A stretch of 64,000 nt of DNA from Aldehydirespirator sp965219165 (GCA_965219165.1 CBDCMW010000002.1:1488001-1552000), one strand, 5' to 3'. Counted from the stretch's first letter, positions 7,020-15,779 are shown. Made by a program: numbers and translations. The notes: generated by a model from the letters alone, not told the origin.

Positions 7020-7862
7020 CTATCCCGGCACTGGGCTCGCCGGTGGGGGCGCGAGCCACGCCGGGAGCCTGCGGGCGAGCAGGACTCCCGGCGGGTACGC
7101 GAGGACGACCGCCGCCAGGCCCCCCACGGCGTCTATCCAGTAGTGATTGGCGGTGACCATCACCGCGAACAGTGTAAGCCAGGGATAGGCCAGCAGGGCC
7201 AGGCGCACCCATCGCGTGCGCAGAACCGGCAGGGCAGCCGCCACACACCACGCCGCCCAGGCGACGTGCAGGCTGGGCATGGCCGCGTACTGGTTGGAGA
7301 TCTCCATCATGGCGCTGGAGTTGAACGACCAGAACCCGCCCGGGTCCACCAGAGTGTCGACGTAGGAGTAGTTGGCGAGGCAGGCGCCGAATCCGCTGCA
7401 GTCGTTGAGCAGCCGGGGCGGCATGAGCGGATAGAAGGCAAAGCCGACCATCGCCAGCGCTGTGGTCACGGCCAGGATCGTCCGCTGCACCCCGTAGCGG
7501 GCCGGGTGGCGCACGAACAGGAAGACCATCACGGCAATGGTCGCCGCGAAGTGGCAGAACCCGTAGAAGATGTTCCAGAACTGGATGAAGAGGTCCCACT
7601 CGATGAACAGGTCCTGTATGCCCTTCTCGCCGAAGAGATGCAGGGCTCTCTCCAGCGCGATCATGTCGTGGGCGTTCTGCTCCGCCGCCTCCTTGACGGA
7701 GGCCCCGAGCTCGGACCCGAACTGGTTGCGCACCAGCGTGTACACACCGTAGAACGCGCCGATGAGGATGACCTCGCTCCACCAGTGCAGGGAGGGGCGC
7801 GTCAAGCGCGCGTCCGGTCCCCCGGCCAGCTCCGTGCCGACATCAGCGACCTCCGAAGCCAT
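7020..7862 (-). CDS. PAP2-superfamily integral membrane protein (phosphatase / inositolphosphotransferase-like)
   Basis: A polytopic membrane protein with the PAP2 active-site pattern. MPSLHVAWAAW supplies the conserved Ser-Leu-His and VTANHYWIDAVGG the second His plus Asp. Six or so hydrophobic segments are visible. The arrangement is closest to the PAP2_3 subgroup, which includes inositolphosphoceramide-synthase-like enzymes, so lipid phosphate transfer or hydrolysis at the membrane is likely; the substrate is unknown. Start is uncertain: ATG 7862 (used here) avoids overlap with the divergent tldD, while ATG 7883 would overlap it by two bases. It lies 11 bases upstream of dxs on the same strand, so the two may be one operon. 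Confidence 0.8.
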   Translation of the reverse strand: MASEVADVGTELAGGPDARLTRPSLHWWSEVILIGAFYGVYTLVRNQFGSELGASVKEAAEQNAHDMIALERALHLFGEKGIQDLFIEWDLFIQFWNIFYGFCHFAATIAVMVFLFVRHPARYGVQRTILAVTTALAMVGFAFYPLMPPRLLNDCSGFGACLANYSYVDTLVDPGGFWSFNSSAMMEISNQYAAMPSLHVAWAAWCVAAALPVLRTRWVRLALLAYPWLTLFAVMVTANHYWIDAVGGLAAVVLAYPPGVLLARRLPAWLAPPPASPVPG

Positions 7863-7867
7863 CGCGT

Positions 7868-7873
7868 TACGAT
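7868..7873 (+). promoter_or_regulatory. -10 element of tldD (TACGAT), leaderless
   Basis: TACGAT ends 8 bases before the tldD ATG at 7882; no Shine-Dalgarno is present. Confidence 0.45.
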
Positions 7874-7881
7874 AGTCGCTC

Positions 7882-9273
7882 ATGCTTGACACCGACCTTG
7901 TGAACCGGACCCTGGCCGTCGCGATGCGCACCGGCGCGGACTTCGCCGAGATCTTCGCGGAGGACCGGCGCTCGGCGTCGGCGATCCTCGACGACGGCCG
8001 TGTCGAGGAGGTCGTCTCGGGGCGCGACCGCGGCGCCGGGATCCGGGTCGTGGCCGGCGACACCACCGGTTTCGCCCACACCGCGGACCTGAGCGCGGCG
8101 GGTCTGGCCGCCGCTGCGGATGCGGCTGCCGCGGCAGCCCGCCGGGGTGGCGGTGGCACCCAGACCGTGGCCGTGTCGGCCCTGGAGACGCCCCGGCGCC
8201 TCAAGGTGCGCATCCCTCCCGAGGAGGTGCCCAAGGACCGCAAGGTGGCGCTGCTCACCGCCGCCGACGCCGCGGCCCGCTCCACTGGCGGTGCCATCAC
8301 CCAGGTGTCGGCCCGGTACGGCGACGGTCGTCGGCGGATCCTCGTGGCCGACAGCGACGGGCTGTTCACCGGCGACGACCAGGTGCGCACGCTGTTCTCG
8401 GTGTCGTGCGTGGCCACCGGCGACACCGGCATGCAGACCGGCCGCGAGTCGGCGGGGCGCACTGTCGGCTTCGAGCTGTTCGACCTCTACGACGTGGAGG
8501 AGATGGCCCGCAGGGCCGCCAGCAGGGCCCTCACCAAGCTCACGGCCCAGCCCGCGCCCAGCGGGGCCATGCCCGTCGTGGTCGGCCCCGGAGGCGGCGG
8601 GGTCCTGTTCCACGAGGCCTGCGGGCACGGCTTGGAGGCCGATCTGGTGGCCAAGTCGGCTTCCGTGTTCGCGGGGCGCATCGGCCAGACGGTGGCCGCG
8701 CCGATGGTCACGCTGGTCGACGACGGCACCATGGCGGGGGAGTGGGGTCATTACGGCATCGATGACGAGGGCAAGCCCGCGGCCCGCAACGTGCTCATTG
8801 CCGGCGGCGTGCTGACCGACTACATGTGGGATCGGCTCCGGGCCCGCAGGGAGGGCCGGGCCAGCTCGGGCAACGGGCGCCGGCAGAGCTACCAGCACCT
8901 TCCCATGGTGCGGATGACCAACACCTACATCGACAACGGCGACGCCGACCCCGACGACATCGTGGCGGACACGTCCCACGGCGTGTACGTCGCCCAGCTC
9001 GGCGGAGGCCAGGTCAACACCGCCACCGGCGACTTCGTGTTCGGCATGACCGAGGCCTACCTGATCGAGAACGGCCGGATCACTGCCCCGATCCGCGAGG
9101 GCAACCTCATCGGCAACGGTCCGGAGGTGCTGAGGAGGATAGACGCCCTCGGCAACGACTTCGCCATGGGATCTCCGGGCACCTGCGGGAAGGACGGCCA
9201 GGGTGTTCCCGTGGGCGACGGCACGCCCACGCTGCGGGTGAGGGCCCTCACCGTCGGGGGCACCGCCGCGTGA
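7882..9273 (+). CDS. tldD: TldD family metalloprotease subunit
   Basis: TldD pairs with TldE to form a heterodimeric metalloprotease that degrades unfolded peptides and, in some bacteria, matures ribosomally made peptides. The zinc-binding HEACGH (HExxxH) is at residues 244-249. The late GTCGKDGQG supplies the conserved cysteine. The order N-terminal PmbA/TldD domain, central domain, C-terminal domain is complete in 463 aa. tldE follows 192 bases downstream. No RiPP precursor or modification gene is visible nearby, so a housekeeping role is more likely. Confidence 0.94.
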   Translation: MLDTDLVNRTLAVAMRTGADFAEIFAEDRRSASAILDDGRVEEVVSGRDRGAGIRVVAGDTTGFAHTADLSAAGLAAAADAAAAAARRGGGGTQTVAVSALETPRRLKVRIPPEEVPKDRKVALLTAADAAARSTGGAITQVSARYGDGRRRILVADSDGLFTGDDQVRTLFSVSCVATGDTGMQTGRESAGRTVGFELFDLYDVEEMARRAASRALTKLTAQPAPSGAMPVVVGPGGGGVLFHEACGHGLEADLVAKSASVFAGRIGQTVAAPMVTLVDDGTMAGEWGHYGIDDEGKPAARNVLIAGGVLTDYMWDRLRARREGRASSGNGRRQSYQHLPMVRMTNTYIDNGDADPDDIVADTSHGVYVAQLGGGQVNTATGDFVFGMTEAYLIENGRITAPIREGNLIGNGPEVLRRIDALGNDFAMGSPGTCGKDGQGVPVGDGTPTLRVRALTVGGTAA

Positions 9274-9295
9274 CCCCAGGCTTGCTCCTGCGCCT

Positions 9296-9400
9296 AGAGG
9301 CCGAGCGGATTGGGCGCAGTTGGCGTGCGAATCAGCGGGGCGGTGAGCGAGGCCGTGGCCCGAGCGGCCCGTGAGCGAAGCGAACAAGAGCGGGAAACAC
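9296..9400. repeat. Dispersed repeat, copy A (between tldD and tldE)
   Basis: About 105 bases beginning AGAGGCCGAGCGGAT and ending in AAGAGCGGGAAACAC, in the 192-base tldD-tldE gap. A clearly related copy lies at 49152-49340 in the same orientation, starting and ending with the same blocks. Copy A has a single terminal unit where copy B has three. Confidence 0.8.
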
Positions 9401-9465
9401 CACCCCTCGCCGCGAGGCGTTCACTGCCTATCCGCGCCCGCTCTTAGCGGAGTGGGGGGCTGAGC

Positions 9466-10815
9466 GTGGCGGAAACGAACCTGCTGGAGATCGCCGAGCG
9501 GGTCGTCGGCTGGGCCAGCGGCGGGGTCGACGTGGAGGCCTTCGTGGCCCGCGAGCGCGAGACCGAGGTGCGGGCCTATGAGAGCGAGGTCGAGTCGCTC
9601 ACGGTGGCGTCGTCGGTGGGGATCGGCGTGCGAGTCGTGCGCGACGGCCGGCAGGGCTTCTCCTACGCCGCAGCCCTCGACGACGAGACGGTGAGGGAGA
9701 CCTTCGACGAGGCCCTCGACAACTCCCGCTTCGGCAGCACTGACGAGTTCGCGGGCGTGGCCGAGCCCGACGGGGTGGAGCCCGCATCCCTGGACCTGTA
9801 CCGCTCCGAGTTGGCCGACTTCGCCACCGAGGACAAGGTGGCGCTGGCGCTCGAGCTCGAGCAGGCCACCCTGGCCGCGGACCCTCGGGTCACTGGTGTG
9901 GAGTCGGCCGACTACGCCGACTCGGTCTACGAGTCGGCGGTGGCCACGTCGCGCGGCGTCGCGGCCTCGACCCGCGAGACCGGCTGCTATCTGGCCGCCT
10001 ACAGCCTGGCGTCGGACGGAGGCGACACCCAGACCGGTTTCGGCTTCTCGGTCGGCCGCCATCCCGGAGAGCTGTCGGCGGAGACGGCCGGGGCCGACGC
10101 GGCCGATCGGGCCACGCGCCTGCTCGGAGCGGCCAAAGCCCCCACCCGCAGGCTGACCGTCGTCCTCGACCCGTACGTGACAGCCCGGCTCCTCGGCATC
10201 GTGGGAGCGACGCTGAGCGGCGATGCGGTGCTCAAGGGCCGCTCGCTGTTCGCGGACCGGATGCACGAGGTGGTGGGAGCGTCGTCGCTCACCCTGATCG
10301 ACGACGCCACCGACTCCGACGCCTTCACCGCCTCGGCCATCGATGCCGAGGGCCTGGCCACCCGCCGCGTGCCGCTCATCAGCGACGGCGTGCTGCAGGC
10401 CTTCCTGTACGACACCTACACGGCCCGGCGGGCCGGGGTCTGCTCCACCGGCTCGGCGGTGAGAGGCGGGTTCAAGGGCACCCCCGGCGTCGGTGCCCAC
10501 GCCCTGCGCCTGACGCCCGGGGCCCGCTCCCAGCCCGAGATCGTGTCCGACATCGACGACGGCCTGCTCGTGCAGGGAGTCACCGGTCTTCACAGCGGCG
10601 TGAACGCAGTGTCGGGCGACTTCTCAGTGGGCGCGGAGGGCCTGCGAATACGCGACGGCGAGACGGCGGAGCCCATCAGGGAGGTGACCATCGCCAGCAC
10701 GATCCAGCGGCTGCTGATGGACGTGACCGAGGTGGGATCGGATCTGGAGTGGCTCCCCATGAGCGCGGCCGGAGTCACTCTCGCCATCGCCGACGTGACG
10801 ATGTCCGGCACCTGA
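9466..10815 (+). CDS. tldE: TldE/PmbA family protein
   Basis: This is the partner subunit of TldD. It has the PmbA/TldD fold (449 aa) but lacks the HExxxH zinc site, as expected for TldE. Recognisable parts are the N-terminal VVGWASGGVDVEAFVARERE, the central LTVVLDPYVTARLLGIVGATLSGDAVLKG region and the C-terminal GLHSGVNAVSGDFSVGAEGL, all typical of PmbA. GTG start at 9466. It very likely works with TldD immediately upstream, although the dispersed repeat now separates them. Confidence 0.92.
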   Translation: MAETNLLEIAERVVGWASGGVDVEAFVARERETEVRAYESEVESLTVASSVGIGVRVVRDGRQGFSYAAALDDETVRETFDEALDNSRFGSTDEFAGVAEPDGVEPASLDLYRSELADFATEDKVALALELEQATLAADPRVTGVESADYADSVYESAVATSRGVAASTRETGCYLAAYSLASDGGDTQTGFGFSVGRHPGELSAETAGADAADRATRLLGAAKAPTRRLTVVLDPYVTARLLGIVGATLSGDAVLKGRSLFADRMHEVVGASSLTLIDDATDSDAFTASAIDAEGLATRRVPLISDGVLQAFLYDTYTARRAGVCSTGSAVRGGFKGTPGVGAHALRLTPGARSQPEIVSDIDDGLLVQGVTGLHSGVNAVSGDFSVGAEGLRIRDGETAEPIREVTIASTIQRLLMDVTEVGSDLEWLPMSAAGVTLAIADVTMSGT

Positions 10816-10861
10816 GCCTCGCTCCCTGAGCCCCCTCCGGCACGCATCCGGGTCCGGCACG

Positions 10862-10867
10862 TAGCCT
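10862..10867 (+). promoter_or_regulatory. -10 element of uppP (TAGCCT), leaderless
   Basis: TAGCCT is 8 bases upstream of the GTG start at 10876. Confidence 0.4.
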
Positions 10868-10875
10868 CGACGGCG

Positions 10876-11688
10876 GTGCCGATCCTCCACGCCGTCGTGC
10901 TGGGCATCGTCCAGGGCCTCTCGGAGTTCCTGCCGATCTCGTCCAGCGGTCATCTGGTTCTGGTCCGGTGGCTCTTCGGCTGGGACGAGTTGTCGGGCGA
11001 CGCGGCCACAGCCTTCGATGTGGCCGTCCATGTCGGCACCCTGGTCGGCGCGGCTGTCTATCTGCGGCGCGACGTCGTGACTTACGCCGGGGCGGCTCTG
11101 GCGCCGATCTTCGGCCGGGGACCGCTCGGACCTGACGGTCGCGTCGGCTGGGCGCTGGCGGCCTCCGCGGTGCCGGCCGGGGTCGTGGGGGTAGCTGCGG
11201 GCGGGGCCTTGCTGGGCTCGGGCCGGATCGTGCCGGTGGCGGTGGCGCTGATCGTGTTCGGGCTGCTGCTGGGGGCTTCGGATCGGCTGGCCGAGCGGCG
11301 GGGCGCGTCCGACTTCGGCTTGGTGCACGCGGTGGTGATGGGCGCCGGCCAGGCCCTCGCCCTGCAGCCGGGGGTGTCGCGCTCCGGCGTGACGATGACC
11401 GTGGCCCGAGCCCTCGGCTACGGCCGGGAGGCGGCGGTGCGGCTCGCCTTCCTGATGAGCTTGCCCGTCATCGCCGGGGCCGGCGTCTACGGGCTGTTGG
11501 GGCTGAGCGTCCCCTCGTCGCTGTGGCCTGCGATGGCATGGGGCGCGGCGTCATCGATGGTCACCGGATGGGTGGCTGTCTGGGGCACAACCCAGATTGT
11601 GGTGCGAGTGGGCTTGCGGCCCTTCGTCCTCTATCGAGTGCTGGCCGGGTGCGCCGTTCTGGCTCTGGCCGCCACCGCGTGGCGCTGA
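10876..11688 (+). CDS. uppP: Undecaprenyl-diphosphate phosphatase
   Basis: A membrane enzyme of the BacA/UppP family that dephosphorylates undecaprenyl diphosphate so that the lipid carrier can be reused for peptidoglycan and other wall polymers. The two active-site motifs are intact: GLSEFLPISSSGH at residues 14-26 and PGVSRSG at 165-171. The protein is 270 aa with about eight hydrophobic spans, normal for the family. GTG start. The approximately 130 bases after the stop contain nothing I can identify. Confidence 0.95.
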   Translation: MPILHAVVLGIVQGLSEFLPISSSGHLVLVRWLFGWDELSGDAATAFDVAVHVGTLVGAAVYLRRDVVTYAGAALAPIFGRGPLGPDGRVGWALAASAVPAGVVGVAAGGALLGSGRIVPVAVALIVFGLLLGASDRLAERRGASDFGLVHAVVMGAGQALALQPGVSRSGVTMTVARALGYGREAAVRLAFLMSLPVIAGAGVYGLLGLSVPSSLWPAMAWGAASSMVTGWVAVWGTTQIVVRVGLRPFVLYRVLAGCAVLALAATAWR

Positions 11689-11822
11689 GCCAAGCCTGGA
11701 TCCACCAATGGGCGGGCCGGTGGGGGATGGTTCACCAGCATCGACGCCACCAGCGACAGAACGAACTTCAATGGGTTTGCTACATGTGGTGTGGTCAACT
11801 GCTTGATGTTCGTGGCGAACCA

Positions 11823-12269
11823 CTATCGAACACGGTTTGGTGGCTGGGGGACGAGCACCAGGATGACGCCCCCCGTTGTGAGCGCGTCGACGGTCGCGTC
11901 GACATGCTCGGCGGGCACCGCCACCACGACCTCGTCCTCGCCGGCTTCGACCACCAGTGCCCCTAGCACGACCGCGGCGCCGTCGAGCACGGCGTGGACG
12001 TCCACCGGGTCGCCCGTCGCGTACGCCGCGCTGTCGACGGGCACGGGAACACCCCGGGTGCCGGGCGGCAGCAGGCTCGCAGGCCCGGGTGGCAATATCG
12101 CCGCCGGCGCGGGCGGCTGTTCGGAAGGGTCGCGGCTGAGGGCGACCAGCGCCGCTAGGGCCGCGCCGCCCGCGGCGACCCAGCGAAGCCAGCGGTGGCG
12201 GTACAGCATTGCCTGCACCCGCCCGACCGCGCTGCGGCCGTCACGTGCGGTTGGTCTGACGGGCGACAT
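11823..12269 (-). CDS. Membrane-anchored SAF/RcpC-like protein, function unknown
   Basis: A 148-aa protein with a cytoplasmic basic N-terminus and one transmembrane segment (about residues 28-44, WLRWVAAGGAALAALVAL). After a proline-rich linker comes a small domain with PPGTRGVPVPVDSAAYATGDPVDVHAVL. That resembles the SAF/RcpC fold of Flp-pilus assembly protein CpaB, but it is shorter than CpaB and no pilus genes are nearby. A role at the cell surface is possible. Convergent with uppP. Coding confidence is good; the functional analogy is weak. Confidence 0.62.
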   Translation of the reverse strand: MSPVRPTARDGRSAVGRVQAMLYRHRWLRWVAAGGAALAALVALSRDPSEQPPAPAAILPPGPASLLPPGTRGVPVPVDSAAYATGDPVDVHAVLDGAAVVLGALVVEAGEDEVVVAVPAEHVDATVDALTTGGVILVLVPQPPNRVR

Positions 12270-12353
12270 AGAGCCTCCTAGCGAGCGGCGGGCGCGGCCC
12301 GGGCGACGGTTGGCCGGTCTCGAGTCCGAGATGCTCTAGCCCGGCGATGGTCG

Positions 12354-12410
12354 GTCGCCTGTGGCGACGAGCCGTCGCCTCAGTTGCGACAGTGGGTCGC
12401 CTGTGGCGAC
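12354..12410. repeat. Array of three short hairpins downstream of fmdB
   Basis: The perfect inverted repeat GTCGCCTGTGGCGAC occurs at 12354-12368 and 12396-12410. A looser version, GTCGC/GCGAC, lies between them at 12374-12390. The period is about 21 bases. It directly follows the fmdB stop and lacks T-runs, so it is not a standard intrinsic terminator, though it may slow or end transcription. Confidence 0.7.
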
Positions 12411-12420
12411 AAGCAGTCCG

Positions 12421-12852
12421 TCAGCCGGACGAGGTGGACGAGGAGGGCGGCGAGGCGCCGGCGTCGGCCTTCGACCGTCCCGCATCCGAGTTCGAACCCG
12501 ATCCCGAGCTCGAATCCGATCCCGAGTCCGAAGACGAACCCTTGGACGAGGCGTCCTTGGTCGACGAGGAGCCGTTGGCCGACGAGGAGTCCGACGAGGA
12601 GTCCTTGGAGGAGGTCTCCCTCTCCTTGCTTCGGTCCCGGGCGTTGGCGCCGTGGTCGTTCTTGTAGAAGCCGTCCCCCTTGAAGGAGACGGCCACTCCG
12701 CTGAACACCTTCTTGACTTGGCCCTCACCCGGCGCGACGCATGAGGTAGGTCCGCCCTCGGGCGGGCACACCGTCAACGTGTCGTCGTTGAACGACTGCC
12801 GCACCTCGAACTGCACCGAGCAGCGCTCGCAGCGGTAGTCGTACATCGGCAC
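12421..12852 (-). CDS. FmdB-type zinc-ribbon protein with long Ser/Lys/Asp tail
   Basis: The first ~70 residues are an FmdB-type putative regulatory domain. It starts MPMYDYRCERC, and a second pair of cysteines surrounds CPPEGGPTSC, forming a zinc ribbon, followed by KKVFSGVAVSFKGDGFYKND. The last ~70 residues are low-complexity Ser/Asp/Gly/Lys, probably disordered. I chose GTG 12852 because FmdB proteins start MP-x-Y and a TATCCT hexamer lies 8 bases upstream; ATG 12846 is the alternative. The function of FmdB proteins is poorly known. Divergent from plsY. Confidence 0.85.
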   Translation of the reverse strand: MPMYDYRCERCSVQFEVRQSFNDDTLTVCPPEGGPTSCVAPGEGQVKKVFSGVAVSFKGDGFYKNDHGANARDRSKERETSSKDSSSDSSSANGSSSTKDASSKGSSSDSGSDSSSGSGSNSDAGRSKADAGASPPSSSTSSG

Positions 12853-12860
12853 GGCGGCGA

Positions 12861-12897
12861 AGGATACCGGACCCGCCGCGCCGCGGCACCGTACTAT
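12861..12897. promoter_or_regulatory. Divergent -10 elements of fmdB and plsY
   Basis: On the minus strand TATCCT (12866-12861) is 8 bases before the fmdB GTG. On the plus strand TACTAT (12892-12897) is 6 bases before the plsY GTG. Both imply leaderless mRNAs from one 51-base gap. Confidence 0.45.
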
Positions 12898-12903
12898 TCG
12901 AGC

Positions 12904-13488
12904 GTGTCGGTGTGGATGGCGGTGGCCTTCGGTGTCGCCTACGCGGCGGGGATGTTCCCCACCGCGGTGCTGATGGGACACAAGATCGGCCACGATCCCA
13001 CCAGCGAGGGATCCGGCAACCCGGGCGCCACCAACATCTACCGCATCGGCGGACGCCTCGCCGGGGTCGTGGTGGCCCTGGGCGACATGGCCAAAGGTGC
13101 GGCACCCACTGGAGCGGCTCTGCTGCTGTGGGATCGGCCCGAGGCGATGGCTGCATGGATAGGGGCGGTGGCCGGCCATGTGTGGCCGATCCTGAGACGC
13201 TTCCAAGGCGGCAAGGGAATGGCCACCGCGGGCGGCGGCGGGATCGTGCTCGATCCGATCATCGGCCTGGTCTGCACGGTGTTGTTCTTCAGCGTCGTGC
13301 GCTTGAGCAGGGTGGCCGCGCTCGGCTCCTTGAGCGTGGCCATCACTTACCCGGTGCTGGCCTTGGTTCTGGGCTGGCCGGGGCCGGAAGTGATCGTGGC
13401 TGTGGTGGTGATGGGAGTGATGGCCATGCGCCACCACGGCAATATCGTTCGGCTGTGGCGCGGCACCGAAAGGAGGCTGAGGAATTGA
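12904..13488 (+). CDS. plsY: Glycerol-3-phosphate acyltransferase PlsY
   Basis: A membrane enzyme that moves the acyl group from acyl-phosphate to glycerol 3-phosphate, the first step of phospholipid synthesis. The three PlsY motifs are present: GSGNPGATN at residues 36-44, GHVWP at 91-95 and GGKG at 102-105. It has about five membrane spans and 194 aa. GTG start. Its last codons overlap the moeA start and carry the moeA ribosome-binding site, so the two are translationally coupled although functionally unrelated. Confidence 0.95.
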   Translation: MSVWMAVAFGVAYAAGMFPTAVLMGHKIGHDPTSEGSGNPGATNIYRIGGRLAGVVVALGDMAKGAAPTGAALLLWDRPEAMAAWIGAVAGHVWPILRRFQGGKGMATAGGGGIVLDPIIGLVCTVLFFSVVRLSRVAALGSLSVAITYPVLALVLGWPGPEVIVAVVVMGVMAMRHHGNIVRLWRGTERRLRN

Positions 13489-14693
13489 TCCCGCTCCAGG
13501 AAGCCCGCGACCATGTGCTGGCGAGGGTCGAGGCCCTGCCGGCCCGCCGGGTCTCGCTCGAGCAGGCGCTGGGCCTCGTGCTGGCCGAGGCGGTCTTCTC
13601 GGCGGAGCCGATACCTGCCTTCGCCAACACCGCGATGGACGGGTACGCGTTGCGGGCCGACGACACGCGCGGCGCGCCCGTGGAGCTCGAGGTGGTCGGC
13701 ACCATCGGAGCCGGCGACGACGGCGCCCTGCATGTGGGCGCGGGCCAGGCGGCTCGCATCATGACCGGGGCGCCCATCCCCGGCGGCGCCGACGCCGTGG
13801 TGAAGGTGGAGCTGACCAGCCGGCCCGGCGGCGCCGAAGACCGGGTGACGGTGGAAGCGTCCGTCAAGCCCGGCAACCACGTTCGTCACCCTGGTGAGGA
13901 TGTGGCCGCCGGTGAGCTGGTGCTGGAGGCTCGCACGGTCGTGACGCCGGGCCGTGTGGGCCTGCTGGCCGCGGTGGGCGCCTATGAGGTATCCGCCCAT
14001 GGCCGCCCCCGTGTGGGGGTGCTCTCCACCGGCGATGAGCTCGCCGACGGGGCCGGACCGCTGCGCAGAGGCCAGATCCGCGACACCAATCGCCGCACGC
14101 TGCTGGGACTCGTGTCGCAGGCCGGCTTCGACGGGGTGGACCTGGGCATCGCACCCGACAACCCCGACGACATCTCCAGGGCGTTGCGGGCCGGTACCGC
14201 GGACTGCGACGCCGTTCTGTCGTCGGGAGGCGTGTCGATGGGCGACTTCGACTACGTGAAGGTGGTGCTCGACCGGATCGGCGACATGCGGTGGATGCAG
14301 ATCGCCATCAAGCCGGCCAAGCCGTTCGCCTTCGGGATCGTCGACGGCATTCCGGTGTTCGGCCTGCCGGGCAATCCGGTGTCGTCGATGGTCAGCTTCG
14401 AGCTGCTCGCCAAGCCGGCGCTGCGGGCGATGGCGGGCTTCACGCCGTCAGACCTCGGCCCTCCGATGGTGAGGGCGGTCAGTGACGACGACCTCAGCCA
14501 CCGTGGCGACGGCAAGACCCACTACGTCAGGGTGGCGGCCACACGAGACGACCGCGGCGTGCTGCACGTGACCCGCTCCGGCGGCCAGGGGTCCCATCAG
14601 CTGGCGGCCATGACCCGGGCCGATGCCCTGGCCGCAGTGCCGGACGGCGCGGCGGTGGCCGAGGGCGACCCCGTCGACGTGATCCTGCTCTGA
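13485..14693 (+). CDS. moeA: Molybdopterin molybdenumtransferase MoeA
   Basis: Inserts molybdate into adenylylated molybdopterin to form the molybdenum cofactor. Recognisable parts are FANTAMDGYALRADD (about residue 44), MTGAPIPGGADAVVKVE, VLSTGDELADGAGPLRRGQIRDTN and SSGGVSMGDFDYVK, then GLPGNPVSSMVSFE. Length 402 aa. The start is the TTG at 13485, overlapping the plsY stop; AGGAGG at 13471-13476 is ideally placed 8 bases ahead, while the long frame upstream is plsY in another phase. moaA and moaC follow, making a cofactor cluster. Confidence 0.94.
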   Translation: MIPLQEARDHVLARVEALPARRVSLEQALGLVLAEAVFSAEPIPAFANTAMDGYALRADDTRGAPVELEVVGTIGAGDDGALHVGAGQAARIMTGAPIPGGADAVVKVELTSRPGGAEDRVTVEASVKPGNHVRHPGEDVAAGELVLEARTVVTPGRVGLLAAVGAYEVSAHGRPRVGVLSTGDELADGAGPLRRGQIRDTNRRTLLGLVSQAGFDGVDLGIAPDNPDDISRALRAGTADCDAVLSSGGVSMGDFDYVKVVLDRIGDMRWMQIAIKPAKPFAFGIVDGIPVFGLPGNPVSSMVSFELLAKPALRAMAGFTPSDLGPPMVRAVSDDDLSHRGDGKTHYVRVAATRDDRGVLHVTRSGGQGSHQLAAMTRADALAAVPDGAAVAEGDPVDVILL

Positions 14694-14717
14694 GAGGCGG
14701 CGCGGCCGGCTGCTCTG

Positions 14718-14732
14718 GGCGCCGACGGCGCC
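14718..14732. terminator. GC-rich hairpin after moeA
   Basis: GGCGCC-GAC-GGCGCC forms a six-pair stem 25 bases past the moeA stop. There is no T-run, so termination is only possible. Confidence 0.25.
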
Positions 14733-14740
14733 GGAGCCGC

Positions 14741-14746
14741 TAGCCT
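14741..14746 (+). promoter_or_regulatory. -10 element of moaA (TAGCCT), leaderless
   Basis: TAGCCT lies 8 bases before the moaA ATG at 14755, just after the hairpin, implying a promoter separate from moeA. Confidence 0.4.
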
Positions 14747-14754
14747 CACAGACA

Positions 14755-15738
14755 ATGGCGAATCAGCTCGTGGACAGCTTCGGGCGAGTCCACCGGGACC
14801 TGAGGATCTCGGTCACGGACCGGTGCAACTTCCGCTGCACCTACTGCATGCCTGCCGAGGGACTCGACTGGGTGCCCCGCGACGACCTGCTGACCTTCGA
14901 GGAGATCGCCCGGGTGGCTCGGATAATGGTCGAGCGCCACGGCCTCGACGGCATCCGCCTCACCGGCGGCGAACCCACCGTGCGGGCCAATCTGCCGGTA
15001 CTGGTTCAGATGCTGGCCGAGCTGGACGTCGATCTCGCCATGACCACCAACGGCGTGTCGCTGCCTCTGCTGGCCGGCGAGCTGCACGCGGCCGGCCTGC
15101 GCCGTGTGAACGTGTCGTGCGATTCGTTGCGGAGGGACCGCTTCGCCAAGATCACCCGGCGCGACGGCCTCGCCAGGGTGCTCGAGGGCATCGACGCAGC
15201 CCTCAATGCGGGCTTCGATCCCGTCAAGGTCAACTGCGTGGTCATGCGGGGCGTCAACGACGATGAGATAGCAGACTTCGTCGAGTTCGGCCGGCGCAAG
15301 GGCACCGAGGTCCGCTTCATCGAGTTCATGCCCCTCGACGCCGACGGGATCTGGACCAATGACCTGGTGGTCGGGGTGGACGAGATCCTGGCCCGCGTCA
15401 ACGAGGCCAGCCCGGTGGAGCCGGTCGAGCGCACTTCGGCACCGGCCAGCCGCTATCGCTTCGCCGACGGCGTGGGCTCCGTGGGCATCGTGGCCTCGGT
15501 CAGCGACTCGTTCTGCTCGACATGCGACCGGGTGCGCCTCACGGCCGACGGGCAGTTCCGCAACTGCCTGTTCGCGGTGACCGAGACGGATGTCCGTGCA
15601 CTGCTGCGCTCCGGTGCCGGCGACGACGACATAGCGGCCGCACTGGAGGGGTCGGTAGCGTCGAAGTGGGCCGGGCACCAGATCAACAGGGTGAACTTCA
15701 TCAGGCCCCGTCGATCGATGTCGCAGATCGGCGGCTGA
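14755..15738 (+). CDS. moaA: GTP 3',8-cyclase MoaA (radical SAM)
   Basis: Catalyses the first step of molybdenum cofactor synthesis with MoaC, turning GTP into 3',8-cyclo-7,8-dihydro-GTP and on to cPMP. The radical-SAM cluster is C24, C28, C31 (CNFRCTYC). The second [4Fe-4S] site is C254, C257 and C271. The C-terminus ends in the double glycine (SQIGG) needed for activity in this family. Length 327 aa. A weak copy of the last codons (CAGATCGG then TGA) recurs about 40 bases past the stop. moaC begins 42 bases downstream. Confidence 0.96.
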   Translation: MANQLVDSFGRVHRDLRISVTDRCNFRCTYCMPAEGLDWVPRDDLLTFEEIARVARIMVERHGLDGIRLTGGEPTVRANLPVLVQMLAELDVDLAMTTNGVSLPLLAGELHAAGLRRVNVSCDSLRRDRFAKITRRDGLARVLEGIDAALNAGFDPVKVNCVVMRGVNDDEIADFVEFGRRKGTEVRFIEFMPLDADGIWTNDLVVGVDEILARVNEASPVEPVERTSAPASRYRFADGVGSVGIVASVSDSFCSTCDRVRLTADGQFRNCLFAVTETDVRALLRSGAGDDDIAAALEGSVASKWAGHQINRVNFIRPRRSMSQIGG

Positions 15739-15779
15739 GGTCTCGAGCCGTGGGCTCTGCACAGATCGGCCTCTGAGCA

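Noticed and set aside
7867..9387. 506-codon minus-strand open frame opposite tldD
   Set aside because: It mirrors tldD codon structure (GC-rich third positions) and encodes a His/Gly/Arg-rich sequence without any family features.
7882..10815. TldD/TldE as part of a RiPP biosynthetic cluster
   Set aside because: No precursor peptide, radical-SAM maturase or exporter is nearby; the pair is common as a housekeeping protease.
13485..15738. Molybdenum cofactor riboswitch ahead of moeA or moaA
   Set aside because: moeA overlaps plsY and moaA appears leaderless, leaving no room for an aptamer.
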